A DNA stretch of 64,000 nucleotides from Microscilla marina ATCC 23134 (GTDB lineage Bacteria; Bacteroidota; Bacteroidia; Cytophagales; Microscillaceae). This document shows positions 28,001 through 36,031 of the stretch, piece by piece. A program made the position numbers and the translations under genes. Below the pieces are notes generated by a model, which was given only the letters and a program-made list of their open reading frames with translations, did not search any database and was not told the origin of the DNA. The DNA is taken from assembly GCF_000169175.1 (NCBI RefSeq), contig NZ_AAWS01000024.1, forward strand, positions 62,001 through 126,000. The letters run 5' to 3'. Every line of letters begins with the position of its first letter. Within the stretch, counting starts at the first letter, position 1.

Positions 28001-28143
28001 GCAACGAGAGTTTTGCCGAACAGGCAATGCTAAGCCTGGTAGCAAAGCAGCTAAAGGGCATTGGGGCAGACGCCACTACCCTTAAAAAGGTGAATACCCT
28101 GCTGGCCACCGAATATTTTAATGAATTTAATGGAAGAATATAA
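25075..28143 (+). CDS. hsdR: Type I restriction enzyme, R subunit
   Basis: 1022 residues from the ATG at 25075 (MTFNEDTRVKIPAIL, a typical HsdR N terminus); a GTG at 25036 would add 13 residues. The N-terminal RecB-like nuclease is marked by RPDIILLING and FIEVKKPN (PD-ExK). The SF2 translocase has Walker A HTQGSGKT, DEAD-box variant FLDEVHRSYN, and motif III GLTGTPLLG; later motifs include LTRVIRTHN and LTRVNRT. A helical C-terminal region mediates assembly with the methylase complex. HsdR pulls DNA in an ATP-dependent manner and cuts unmethylated DNA far from the recognition site. The three subunit genes are ordered R-M-S with an 8-bp gap to hsdM. Confidence 0.96.
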   Translation: MTFNEDTRVKIPAILHLISLGYEYLSLKAHTWDKSTNIFRDIFDKSIRQINRKMTDADLQQLYDKIALSLENEELGRAFYQMLVDQSGTRLIDFDNFDNNSFHVVTELPYENKDENFRPDIILLINGMPLVFIEVKKPNNKNGIAAEHKRMERRNANKKFRKFMNLTQLMLYTNNMEYQEGSLVVLAGSYYASSSYGKPVFNYFREEETHHLGRLLRPVSSATEDLVLQDNNLTTIKGTPEFATNKQPDTPTNRICTSLLQRNRLAFILRYAIAYVKESHGLEKHVMRYPQMFASKAIETKLEAGIRKGIIWHTQGSGKTALAYYNVKFLTDYFRAKNKVAKFYFIVDRLDLLKQAKGEFEKRGLRVHEVSSRDEFAQTIKSASAIHNNEGKPEITVVNIHKFKDDPQVARSNDYAVDIQRVYFLDEVHRSYNPKGSFLANLNQSDPNAIKIGLTGTPLLGTDKTYDSKSVFGDYIHKYYYNASIADGYTLRLIREEIETSYKLQLQEILNELKRTLVYKGSLNKKDIYAHPQFVEPLLEYIIKDIEQARATHGDPTIGAMVVCDSSEQARQLMKTFEEGNTGILTMVAEDAEVYKISEATQKRKDARKVKTAALILHDEGDKQTRKDQVEDFKDGKIDVLFVYNMLLTGFDAKRLKKLYLTRVIRTHNLLQTLTRVNRTYKDFRYGYVVDFADIQSEFDKTNRAYFDELQNELGDEMTHYSNIFKSAEEINEEIDEIQEVLFLYDTDNTEEFDRQINQIDDPDTMRVLTKALHNARELYNQIRASGNYEMLQHLDFQKLVILSRNASNRLALLNQTQAIENDSSQLLNTALEDVWFAFTKVNEEEMLLADELKNVLQKTREALADNFDQADPEFVSLMDELKRLFKQKNLHEVSKEEMQANMAALRRVYDAARELERKNRLIQARFDNDQKYLRLYKRLREQEMLNVKDFKLMEALKTLKGAVDQKVLQNQQMLGNESFAEQAMLSLVAKQLKGIGADATTLKKVNTLLATEYFNEFNGRI

Positions 28144-28151
28144 ATATACAG

Positions 28152-29771
28152 ATGACAAAAACCTTAGCATTTGAAACCCAGACCAAGGCACTGATAGACA
28201 ACCTGAAGAGCGTGTGCGCCAGCTACGGGCTGGGCAACGACGGCAACGAATTTAAGATCATTACCCAAACATTTTTGTATAAGTTTTTGAACGACAAATT
28301 TATCTATGAGGTAAAAAAACTGGACGAGGGCATAGCCAACGCCGACAAACCCCTGGAAGCCCTGGCAGCTACCCCCGCCCAGGACTACGAGCTGCTGCTG
28401 CTGCAACTGCCCGCCAACACTGCCCGGCTGGCGCCTGCCCACCTGATACCCGCCTTGTATGCCCGCCAAAACGAGGCAAATTTTGCCGACAGTTTTGATG
28501 CTACCCTACAGGACATAGCCAAGGCAAACAACGAAATATTTTCGGTAAAAACAGGCCAGGACGAACGCATTGTGCTGTTTGACAACCTCAGCCGCTATGT
28601 AACCGATAAGCGCGACGACTTTTGCCGGGCTATAGTAAACAAGCTGGTTGATTTTAGTTTTGAACACATTTTTGAGGAGAAGTTTGATTTTTACGCCACC
28701 ATTTTCGAGTACCTCATCAAAGACTACAACACCAACAGCGGCGGCAAATATGCCGAGTACTTTACCCCCCATGCGGTGGCAAAAATAATGGCGCGCTGTA
28801 TGGTACACGGCGAGGTAAGCAATGTCACCTGCTACGACCCTTCGGCGGGTTCGGGTACGCTGCTCATGAACCTTGCCCACCAAATAGGCGAAAACCGTTG
28901 CACGATTTACTCGCAAGACATTTCGCAAAAATCGTCGGGTTTGCTGCGCCTCAACCTCATACTGAACGACTTGGTGCATTCGCTGCCCAACATCGTAAAA
29001 GGCAACACCATCAGCGAACCCTACCACAAGGAGGGCAATGCTTTGCGCCAGTTCGACTACATCGTGTCTAACCCACCCTTTAAGCTCGATTTCTCAGATA
29101 TGAGAGATGCCTTGGACACCAAAGCCAACCGTGAACGTTTTTTTGCCGGGGTGCCCAAGGTACCCAACAAAAAGAAGGAGTCGATGGCGATTTACCTGCT
29201 GTTTTTGCAACACATTATGCACTCGCTGAAGCCCAACGGCAAAGCGGCTATAGTGGTGCCCACCGGGTTTATAACTGCCCAAAGCGGCATAGACAAAAAA
29301 ATACGCCAACGCCTGGTAGACGAGCGCATGCTGGCCGGGGTAATCAGTATGCCCAGTAATATATTTGCCAATACGGGCACCAATGTATCTATAGTTTTTT
29401 TGGACAGGGCCAATAAAGACGAAGTGGTGTTGATTGATGCCTCGGGGCTGGGCGAAAAGGTAAAAGAAGGCAAAAGCCAAAGAACAGTGTTGTCTACCGA
29501 AGAAGAAGACCAGATTATTGAGACTTTTAACGCCAAAAAAGAGTTAGACGATTTTTCGGTAATAGTAAGCTACGACGACATTGCCGCCAAAAACTATTCG
29601 CTGAGCGCGGGACAATACTTTGAGGTGAAAATTGAATACGTAGACATTACACCCGAAGCGTTTGCCACGAAAATGAAGGGTTTTGAAACCAACCTTGCCA
29701 GCATGTTTGCCGAAAGCAAGGCGTTGGAAAAAGAAATAGTAGAAAATATGAAAGGGTTGAGGTATGAGTAA
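28152..29771 (+). CDS. hsdM: Type I restriction-modification system, M subunit (N6-adenine methyltransferase)
   Basis: 539 residues. The N-terminal helical HsdM domain (about 1-165) is followed by an adenine methyltransferase with the SAM motif DPSAGSGT (229-236), catalytic NPPF (307-310) and the family signature YAEYFTPHAVA (200-210). It methylates adenine within the site chosen by HsdS and is required for both modification and restriction. The gene begins 8 bp after hsdR and overlaps hsdS by 8 bp, so the three are translated as one operon. The start MTKTLAFETQTK is the first in frame. Confidence 0.97.
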   Translation: MTKTLAFETQTKALIDNLKSVCASYGLGNDGNEFKIITQTFLYKFLNDKFIYEVKKLDEGIANADKPLEALAATPAQDYELLLLQLPANTARLAPAHLIPALYARQNEANFADSFDATLQDIAKANNEIFSVKTGQDERIVLFDNLSRYVTDKRDDFCRAIVNKLVDFSFEHIFEEKFDFYATIFEYLIKDYNTNSGGKYAEYFTPHAVAKIMARCMVHGEVSNVTCYDPSAGSGTLLMNLAHQIGENRCTIYSQDISQKSSGLLRLNLILNDLVHSLPNIVKGNTISEPYHKEGNALRQFDYIVSNPPFKLDFSDMRDALDTKANRERFFAGVPKVPNKKKESMAIYLLFLQHIMHSLKPNGKAAIVVPTGFITAQSGIDKKIRQRLVDERMLAGVISMPSNIFANTGTNVSIVFLDRANKDEVVLIDASGLGEKVKEGKSQRTVLSTEEEDQIIETFNAKKELDDFSVIVSYDDIAAKNYSLSAGQYFEVKIEYVDITPEAFATKMKGFETNLASMFAESKALEKEIVENMKGLRYE

Positions 29772-31032
29772 ATGGCGTAAATTAGGAGACTTAGTTAGCT
29801 ATTCAGGAAAAGGCATCACACCAAAATATGTCGATGAAAGTTCTATCATTGTTCTTAACCAAAAATGTATCAGAAATCATAATATCGATTATACACTAGC
29901 AAGATATACTGATGATACTAGAAGCATCAGTCAACATAAATTTCTACAAACAGGTGATATTTTAGTAAACTCTACTGGGCAGGGAACAGCTGGCAGGTGT
30001 GCTTTCGTTGATAAACTTCCCCAAGACAAAAAAGTTATCACTGATAGTCATATCTTAATTTTAAGGTTTCAAAACCACTTTGAAGCAAAATGTTTAAGTT
30101 ATGTTATTTTTTCAATAGAGGAACTTGTTCAAACTTTTATGGATGGAAGTACGGGGCAAGGGGAGCTAGATAAGGTTAGATTATTTAATCTAATGACATC
30201 TCTTACAGAAAATAAATTGTATCAAAAACAAATAGCCAAAGTCCTCTCAGATTTAGATGCCAAAATAGCCCTTAACAACCAAATAAATGCCGAACTGGAG
30301 GCAATGGCAAAACTCATCTACGATTATTGGTTTGTGCAGTTCGACTTTCCCGATGCCAACGGCAAGCCTTATAAATCGTCGGGTGGTAAAATGGTGTATA
30401 ATGAGGAGTTGAAAAGAGAGGTTCCAGAGGGGTGGGAGGTGAAAAAAATCAGTAGCTTTGCAAAGACGAGTTCTGGTGGAACTCCCTTAAGGTCAAAAAA
30501 AGAATATTATCACAATGGTAATATTCCTTGGATAAATAGTGGGGAGTTAAATCAACCATTTATTGTGTCTTCTCAAAAGTTTATCACAAAAGAAGGTTTA
30601 AATAATTCGAGTGCAAAAGTTTTTAAAAAAGGAACAATCTTAATAGCGATGTACGGAGCCACTGCTGGTAAAGTTAGTTTTATGGATATTGAGGCTTGTA
30701 CTAATCAAGCTATTTGTGCAATAGATACACACAGTAATCTACGGGTTTATCTAAAACTTGGTCTTGAAACTCTGTATGATTATTTGGTAACTCTCAGTTC
30801 GGGGTCTGCTAGAGATAATTTATCACAAGATAAAATCAAAGAATTAAAATTTGTCATTCCCAATGAGAAGTTACTGCAACAATTTGATAAGTTTACTAAA
30901 GCTCCTTTAAATAATATTTTAGCAAACCTTAAACAAAACCAACAACTCACTTCCCTCCGCGACTGGCTTTTGCCCATGCTCATGAACGGGCAGGTAAGTG
31001 TGGCGGCAGCCGAAGCAATGGTGAATAAATAA
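29764..31032 (+). CDS. hsdS: Type I restriction-modification system, S (specificity) subunit
   Basis: 422 residues. There are two target-recognition domains (about 1-150 and 215-385), each followed by a helical spacer (KQIAKVLSDLDAKIALNNQI, then AELEAMAKLIYDYWF, and at the end NLKQNQQLTSLRDWLLPML). The second TRD opens with the classic EVPEGWEVKKI. The TRDs are visibly more AT-rich than hsdM and than the spacers, as expected if recognition domains are exchanged by recombination. The sequence read cannot predict the recognition site. It overlaps hsdM by 8 bp and a terminator follows at 31040-31067. Confidence 0.95.
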   Translation: MSKWRKLGDLVSYSGKGITPKYVDESSIIVLNQKCIRNHNIDYTLARYTDDTRSISQHKFLQTGDILVNSTGQGTAGRCAFVDKLPQDKKVITDSHILILRFQNHFEAKCLSYVIFSIEELVQTFMDGSTGQGELDKVRLFNLMTSLTENKLYQKQIAKVLSDLDAKIALNNQINAELEAMAKLIYDYWFVQFDFPDANGKPYKSSGGKMVYNEELKREVPEGWEVKKISSFAKTSSGGTPLRSKKEYYHNGNIPWINSGELNQPFIVSSQKFITKEGLNNSSAKVFKKGTILIAMYGATAGKVSFMDIEACTNQAICAIDTHSNLRVYLKLGLETLYDYLVTLSSGSARDNLSQDKIKELKFVIPNEKLLQQFDKFTKAPLNNILANLKQNQQLTSLRDWLLPMLMNGQVSVAAAEAMVNK

Positions 31033-31039
31033 AAGTAGG

Positions 31040-31067
31040 CATCGGGCTATATTTGCCCGATGTTTTG
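31040..31067 (+). terminator. Intrinsic terminator of the hsdRMS operon
   Basis: CATCGGGC and GCCCGATG pair around a 7-nt loop and are followed by TTTTG, 8 bp after the hsdS stop. Confidence 0.75.
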
Positions 31068-31521
31068 ATGGCATCCTTTTAAACCTTATACAATACGCCC
31101 AACATAGGAGAAGAAATTTGTGGCGAATACCTTAAGCACATTAGCCGAGTATCATCGCTCTTTTAAGTCTTCCGAAGGAGACTTGAAAGCCCTGATAAAC
31201 AGCAGTTTTCCAGCTTCTTTGCGCAGCAAAATGCAGCGAAGAAAGTAACGTTTGAAAATGATTGCTTTTGGGTAAGGCTGCATTCGCAGAGAAGCCGGGA
31301 GACTTCTATTAATCAATCGTTTCAAGTCGCCCTGTGGGAAGACTTGAAACAGCAGTGGGGCAAAAGAGTAAGCCCGGAAGCCTCAACTCCAAACCTTTTT
31401 CTATGCTCCCTCAAAGCCTCCAAACTCGGATAATACTTTTTGTTGGCTGGTAGTAAGTATTGAATCAATTCCATCGGCAATTGATTCAATACATTGATTA
31501 GTAAACATAAGCAGCCATCCT
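31068..31521. other. Intergenic region with short hairpins
   Basis: No gene is seen. It includes a 10-bp perfect inverted repeat GTTTCAAGTC / GACTTGAAAC (31319-31350) and a related near-palindrome AAGTCTTCC-GAA-GGAGACTT about 31167-31186, so a short motif containing AAGTCT recurs. Confidence 0.4.
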
Positions 31522-31659
31522 TTATTTGGAGGGCGGATTCCGTTTATGCGGTTTTACCGGTACATTCTTAGGACCTGGTTTTGGTTTACTCGGGTCTTTT
31601 CTCGGGGTAGGCGAAGGTGGAGACCTTTTATGCGGTTTTACTGGCACTTTCTTAGCCAT
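31522..31659 (-). CDS. Putative 45-aa proline/lysine-rich small protein
   Basis: ATG at 31657-31659 on the minus strand, stop at 31522-31524. The frame begins MAKKVPVKPHKRSPPSP and ends VPVKPHKRNPPSK, so a 12-residue motif VPVKPHKRxPPS occurs twice, separated by a PRKDPSKPKPGPKN linker. The internal duplication at protein level and the absence of stop codons in a basic, proline-rich frame argue for a real gene. Similar short KPxKP proteins are common unnamed products in Bacteroidota. The function is unknown; a nucleic-acid or surface binding role is only a guess from charge. Confidence 0.5.
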   Translation of the reverse strand: MAKKVPVKPHKRSPPSPTPRKDPSKPKPGPKNVPVKPHKRNPPSK

Positions 31660-32524
31660 AATTTTGGATTGTTTTGTTGAAAAAAATTAAACAACCAAAT
31701 GTACCCCAAAACAGAGTGCTGTTCTGACTTCTGCAAGGTTAAACTCTTAGTGACTAAGTAACTCTACAAAACCACCATTCTTTCCCCTCGTTTCCTCACT
31801 ACGATTGATGATATTTGTACTACATAATCACACATCGAAGATGCCGTAAAAGGATACAAAAAAGCCCCGCCAAAGCACCTTTAAGTTTGGACGACAGAAA
31901 GCACTCAACACGGGGACTCATAAAGTTTATGATAGTATGCAACTATCAACAATTTCCACAAGAAACCCACACCAGATATTGGGTTTGTGGGTAAAGGATG
32001 CCACCTGCCCGGCACTGGGTGTAGGGCAGGCATGGCACAAAACATCACCATTGATTTGGGGTTTGTGAATCCAAACTAAGTACACTGTAAATTAAGTAAG
32101 TTGTTATTTAGTTCGAGTTTATTTTGTTTGCTGGCGATCTTTACAAATAGAGCATAGCCAAAGCTACGCGATTTTTGTAAAGAGAAGTCAGAGGGCAAAA
32201 GAAGCCGACAATTAAAAAATGGCTAATAACTCCTCACAACTTCCCTTTGAGATTAGGCTGGAAAGATCACCCTGTTTGGGCGCATTGTAGATGGCTTTAG
32301 TGGCTTTAAATGGCCGTTTTTTTAGATTTAGCCTGTATGGGTGCCTTATGTGAGTTTGACAAAGAATAGGTGTTTTCTCTGTGGGTTTTGTTAAAAATAG
32401 ACGCGCACTGTCGCCTACACCCTTTCCCGGTGTTTATCCAGGCTGAATATGACAAAAGTGAGAGGCATTGAAAAAAGTGGTGTGATATAAATAACCTGTA
32501 AGCAATTATGACCCGTGTTTGCCT
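31660..32524. other. Intergenic region, no gene recognised
   Basis: About 0.86 kb without a convincing frame. It includes a long hairpin at 32139-32182 and a GC-richer stretch around 31970-32070. It may carry decayed mobile or defence DNA, but nothing recognisable remains. Confidence 0.4.
32139..32182. repeat. Hairpin element with CATAGC core
   Basis: The outer stem CTTTACAAA/TTTGTAAAG and inner stem GCATAGC/GCTACGC surround a CAAA loop. The core is shared with the hairpin at 21768-21814. The flanking GTCAGAGGGCAAAA recurs in inverted form near 34286-34304 and in a diverged form near 38405. Confidence 0.45.
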
Positions 32525-33382
32525 TTATTTTTTAAATTGTGAGGGTGTTTTTCCAGTATGTTTTTTAAACAAGCGAGTAAAATAAGTTGGGTATTCGAAC
32601 CCCAGGTCATATCCAATTTCAGCAATTGTTTTATCACTTAGGCGTAATTGTCGTTTTGCTTCTGTAATGATTTTTGTCTGAATGATTTCAGAAGCGGTTT
32701 GACCTGTATTGTGTTTTATTAAGTCGCCAAAGTAATTTGAGGATAAATTTAGCTGATTGGCAAAGTGCTTTACAGAAGGCATTTGTTGTGGGTGATTGTT
32801 ATAGTAAGCGTTCAATAGTTTTTTAAACTGAACCACGATCTTATTATAAAGAGGCTGCCTTGTCTCAAACTGACGCTTGTAGCATTTGCCTACATAGGTG
32901 AAAATTAGATTACTATAGGCCATGAGCAAATCTAATTCGTAATTGTCTTTTTGATATTCAGTATGGACTTGGGTATACAGTGTTTCAATTTGTGTTTGCT
33001 CGTCTTTGGTTAAAAAAAGTGCTTCTTGGATTTCATACTGAAAAAAGCTAAAATCAATATTATACTCTTGCAATAGAATGGGCGAAACCATCATATGATA
33101 GCCTTCCCAGGGGTGGTCGGTCTCCCACTTATAGACTTGATGAGGCTGGATTAAATACAAAAAACCAGATTTTGTGTCAAACTCGGTATTTCCGAACCAC
33201 TCCAGATCAGTCATTCCACGTTTAAAAGCCATCATGTAAAAGTCTGTCGAGAGTCCTGAACAAGACAAACGAAGGTTTTTAAAGTCGCCATATCTTACAA
33301 CATCAATTAAATCCTTTTTCGGTGTATTATAACCAATGTAATGGTTATAGTTTTTTATCTCAGTGAAATGTAACATCATCAA
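32525..33382 (-). CDS. AraC family transcriptional regulator
   Basis: 285 residues. An N-terminal effector or dimerisation part (cupin-like strands, DTKSGFLYLIQPHQVYKW) precedes a C-terminal double helix-turn-helix (about 190-285) with the AraC signature: SVKHFANQLNLSSNYFGDLI, then IAEIGYDLGFEYPTYFTRLF and KKHTGKTPSQFKK. It follows the SDR, NTF2-like and monooxygenase genes in the same orientation and probably controls them. The effector is unknown. A start two codons inside (MLHFTEI) is possible. Confidence 0.92.
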   Translation of the reverse strand: MMMLHFTEIKNYNHYIGYNTPKKDLIDVVRYGDFKNLRLSCSGLSTDFYMMAFKRGMTDLEWFGNTEFDTKSGFLYLIQPHQVYKWETDHPWEGYHMMVSPILLQEYNIDFSFFQYEIQEALFLTKDEQTQIETLYTQVHTEYQKDNYELDLLMAYSNLIFTYVGKCYKRQFETRQPLYNKIVVQFKKLLNAYYNNHPQQMPSVKHFANQLNLSSNYFGDLIKHNTGQTASEIIQTKIITEAKRQLRLSDKTIAEIGYDLGFEYPTYFTRLFKKHTGKTPSQFKK

Positions 33383-33455
33383 TAATTAACAAGACTGTAA
33401 AATATGGAAACATTTCACAGCCTTGCCCAAACTAATCAGTTAAATCAAATTTTAT

Positions 33456-34211
33456 TTAGAAATCTTGCACTGTGGGACGTATAACAATATCGTTTATGTC
33501 AACATCAGCAGGCTGCTCTATGGCAAAAGCAATGGTTCTTGCAATAGAATCTGAAGAAATGGCCATGTTACTATAAAGGGCATTCACTGCCTCTGAACTT
33601 TCCTTATGTGTTGTTCCATGCTTTAATTCAGACTCAATGGCTCCTGGCTCAAGGGTGGTGGTTCGAATACTCCCTCCAACTTCATGACGTAAGCCTTCTG
33701 AAATTGCGCGAACGGCAAATTTTGTTCCACTGTAAACCGTACCTCCTGGGCTGAATACTTTCACGCCAGCAATAGAGGATATATTGATAAAATGCCCTGA
33801 CTTTTGCTTTTGGAAAACGGGCAACGCAGCGGCTATTCCATATAAAACCCCTTTTATGTTGATGTCAATCATTTTGTCCCACTCATCTACTTTTAGTTCG
33901 CTGATTGGCGCAATAGACATGAGACCAGCATTATTAACCATTACATCAAGTTTGTCAAATGTGCTTACTGCTTTATCTATGAGGGCTTGTACTTCCTCTT
34001 TGTTAGTGACATCAGTTTTAACAAAAATGGCTTTTCCGCTTCCTTCTGCATTGATTTCATTTACAATGCTTTCCAAACGCTCTACTCTACGTGCTCCTAA
34101 AACTACATTTGCGCCTTTAGCGGCTAAATAGCGTGCAGTTGTTTCGCCTAAGCCACTGCTTGCTCCAGTAATGACTACTACTTTTCCTTTGATATTTTTT
34201 GATAAATCCAT
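33456..34211 (-). CDS. Short-chain dehydrogenase/reductase (SDR)
   Basis: 251 residues, a classical SDR length. The Rossmann NAD(P) motif is GASSGLG (16-22), the structural motif NNAG is at about 93-96, and the catalytic residues are S145/S146 with Y160 and K164 in YSGTKFA. The basic pair RR at 41-42 after the second strand suggests NADPH preference. It catalyses a reversible alcohol/carbonyl conversion on an unknown substrate. It lies between an NTF2-like protein and an AraC regulator, a common small detoxification or metabolite cluster in Bacteroidota. Confidence 0.93.
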   Translation of the reverse strand: MDLSKNIKGKVVVITGASSGLGETTARYLAAKGANVVLGARRVERLESIVNEINAEGSGKAIFVKTDVTNKEEVQALIDKAVSTFDKLDVMVNNAGLMSIAPISELKVDEWDKMIDINIKGVLYGIAAALPVFQKQKSGHFINISSIAGVKVFSPGGTVYSGTKFAVRAISEGLRHEVGGSIRTTTLEPGAIESELKHGTTHKESSEAVNALYSNMAISSDSIARTIAFAIEQPADVDINDIVIRPTVQDF

Positions 34212-34327
34212 GAGTCTTTATTCTGTAATAAATTAATCGTTTACTTAAAGTCACCTGGTGCCTCATCCGGCCCCGTTATTTCGGTGATTTTTGCCCTCTG
34301 ACTTTACTCTAATAGGGTATTTGGCAT

Positions 34328-34795
34328 TTACTTAATGGTTGAGGTACTGGTTGCTTGCAAGCTATCTAGTAAACTAGCGTGTGCTCCAAACTTTTTTAAC
34401 CCAATGGCTGTAGGAACAGGGTTATAATACTCGCTAACGTCTGTTAGTTTGCCTTCTTTGTTAAAACGAAAGATGAAAATCTGTGCATTTTGATAAGGTC
34501 CTACATCTTTAACCACTAACTCCACTTTCGTTCTTACAACTACTTTCCCAGCGTTTTCATCCAGAATTATTTCGACAATTTCGAGATCAATTTTTTCAAA
34601 AATTGAGGGCCAGTCTTTTGTAAATTCATGAAACCCTTCTTTACCTTCAATTACATCTGGAAACATCCCTGAAGCATAAGGCATTCTATAAACTGCTTCA
34701 GCATCTGCCAAATAGCTCTTCATTTTCTCTGTGTCGCCTGCTTCAAAAGCTTTTATAAAGCCTTCTGATTTTTCAACTAAGTTTAATGAATCCAT
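34328..34795 (-). CDS. NTF2-like / SnoaL-type protein
   Basis: 155 residues. The sequence shows the alpha+beta cone of the NTF2-like superfamily: FIKAFEAGDTEKMKSYLADA, then YRMPYASGMFPDVIEGKEGF, and strands KVVVRTKVELVV and IFIFRFNKEGKLTDVSEYY. Family members are polyketide cyclases, isomerases or binding proteins, and the specific activity cannot be assigned. It starts 8 bp after the monooxygenase gene in the transcription direction, so the two are co-transcribed. Confidence 0.82.
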   Translation of the reverse strand: MDSLNLVEKSEGFIKAFEAGDTEKMKSYLADAEAVYRMPYASGMFPDVIEGKEGFHEFTKDWPSIFEKIDLEIVEIILDENAGKVVVRTKVELVVKDVGPYQNAQIFIFRFNKEGKLTDVSEYYNPVPTAIGLKKFGAHASLLDSLQATSTSTIK

Positions 34796-34803
34796 TGAAT
34801 TGC

Positions 34804-35106
34804 TTAAAATAACAGGTTTCCTTTATTGATATGCATGGTAGGCTCGCCAGCCAATAACCCTTCTGCTTTGGCAAGTGTATCTTTCAAGTGGGGCGTTTTC
34901 CAGTGCTTGCTTTCTGCTTCTTCATTTTCCCATTTTTCAATGGAAAAAAGGGAGTGGGGCTTAGAGGGGTCTTCAATAATTAAATACTCGATATTGCCCT
35001 TCTCTTGGCGGGTTTTCTCTGCTAAACCAACTAAAATTTGTTTTAGCTCTTCGAGTTTTCCTTCCTTTGCTTCTAAAGAAGCAACTGTAAAAACTTGGAT
35101 GCTCAT
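34804..35106 (-). CDS. Antibiotic biosynthesis monooxygenase (ABM) domain protein
   Basis: 100 residues, the usual size of a single ABM ferredoxin-like domain. Visible features are FTVASLEAKEGKLEELKQIL, then IEYLIIEDPSKPHSLFSIEK and WENEEAESKHWKTPHLKD. Proteins of this family include the quinol monooxygenase YgiN and small cofactor-free oxygenases. It is the first gene of the minus-strand cluster monooxygenase - NTF2-like - SDR - AraC, so a role in oxidising or clearing a small aromatic compound is plausible but inferred. Confidence 0.87.
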   Translation of the reverse strand: MSIQVFTVASLEAKEGKLEELKQILVGLAEKTRQEKGNIEYLIIEDPSKPHSLFSIEKWENEEAESKHWKTPHLKDTLAKAEGLLAGEPTMHINKGNLLF

Positions 35107-36031
35107 ATTCTTTGATGATTTTTACATAACAAATAACTATGGGCACAAAGGTCTGGAAGTGAGTAATAAATTGTGTAAAACAAAAAAGGAAAAAGGTGAA
35201 ACAAATTACAGGTAGGGGCTGACCATTATACCTAAAGTATGGGCAAAGCCTGAAGAAAAACTATGTGCAATTTCACCTAAGTAATGTTGCCGAAATAATG
35301 TCAGCAAATTTAAGTAAATATTTTTTCGCCTTGTCTAGCGACTAAAATATACAGTTAAAATGGGGAAGTTATTTTGACTACATTACTAACTGACCTTTCG
35401 CAGTATGTATTTTTGTTTTTAAGCAAAAAAATACAGTTTAGGACTAAGGTTGCGTCAGCTGGATTCAGCCTTAGTTTGTTGCCGTTAAGAATCTGTGAAA
35501 CGAAGCCGTAAAAACAGATCACTGTTTGAGCGAAGCGAGTTTGAGCTGTTTCGGCGTAGTGCAACAGATTTAGGCGAAACAAACTACAGCTGCGGGGTTT
35601 AGCCGAAAAGGCAGAGCTCGCCCCAAAAAGGGCTTCGGTTTTGGTTACTTTTTTACCTGTAGAAAAAAGTAATGGCTCACAGATACTCGAATCATTGCTT
35701 TTTATGAGCATATTTTGCTGAGTGGTATTTTTTCACAGAAAACAAATTTTTGACCTGCGAAAGGTCAGTTACTAAGGAATTGTTCAAAAATAAATTTACA
35801 CTCCGAGAGGTTATTTTTCGCCTTGATACTTCGTTATTTTTAGCCTTTGGCAGAGCTCAGCACAGCAAAGTTGTAGCCATCGGTTATTGCCCGTAGCGCT
35901 GCTATGGGCGCAAAAAATAGCCTCGTCTCAAAACAAAACCTCTACCTCAAGAATGGTAATTTAATTTCTCACCATTCCTAAGTAAGTTTAACGGAAGTTA
36001 AAAAAATCTTTTATAAGGTAGGTAATAACTG
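35107..36031. other. Intergenic region containing an inverted-repeat bounded element
   Basis: No gene is called. Positions 35383-35775 form an element bounded by 21-bp terminal inverted repeats. A 118-codon minus-strand frame inside the element has repeat-derived composition and is rejected. Confidence 0.5.
35383..35775. repeat. MITE-like element with 21-bp terminal inverted repeats
   Basis: The left end reads ACTAACTGACCTTTCGCAG and the right end is its inverted partner CTGCGAAAGGTCAGTTACTA; 20 of 21 positions match over TTACTAA...GCAG. The 393-bp interval is non-coding and GC-richer than its flanks, with internal short inverted repeats such as GCGAAGCGAG and GTTACTTTTTT/AAAAAAGTAAT. No target-site duplication is visible. 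It could be a non-autonomous mobile element or a large structured repeat. Confidence 0.45.

Noticed and set aside
25249-28109. Long minus-strand frames opposite hsdR
   Set aside because: They are antisense shadows of the strongly supported HsdR gene and lack known domains.
35355-35711. 118-codon minus-strand frame
   Set aside because: It lies within the inverted-repeat element and its composition follows the repeat DNA.
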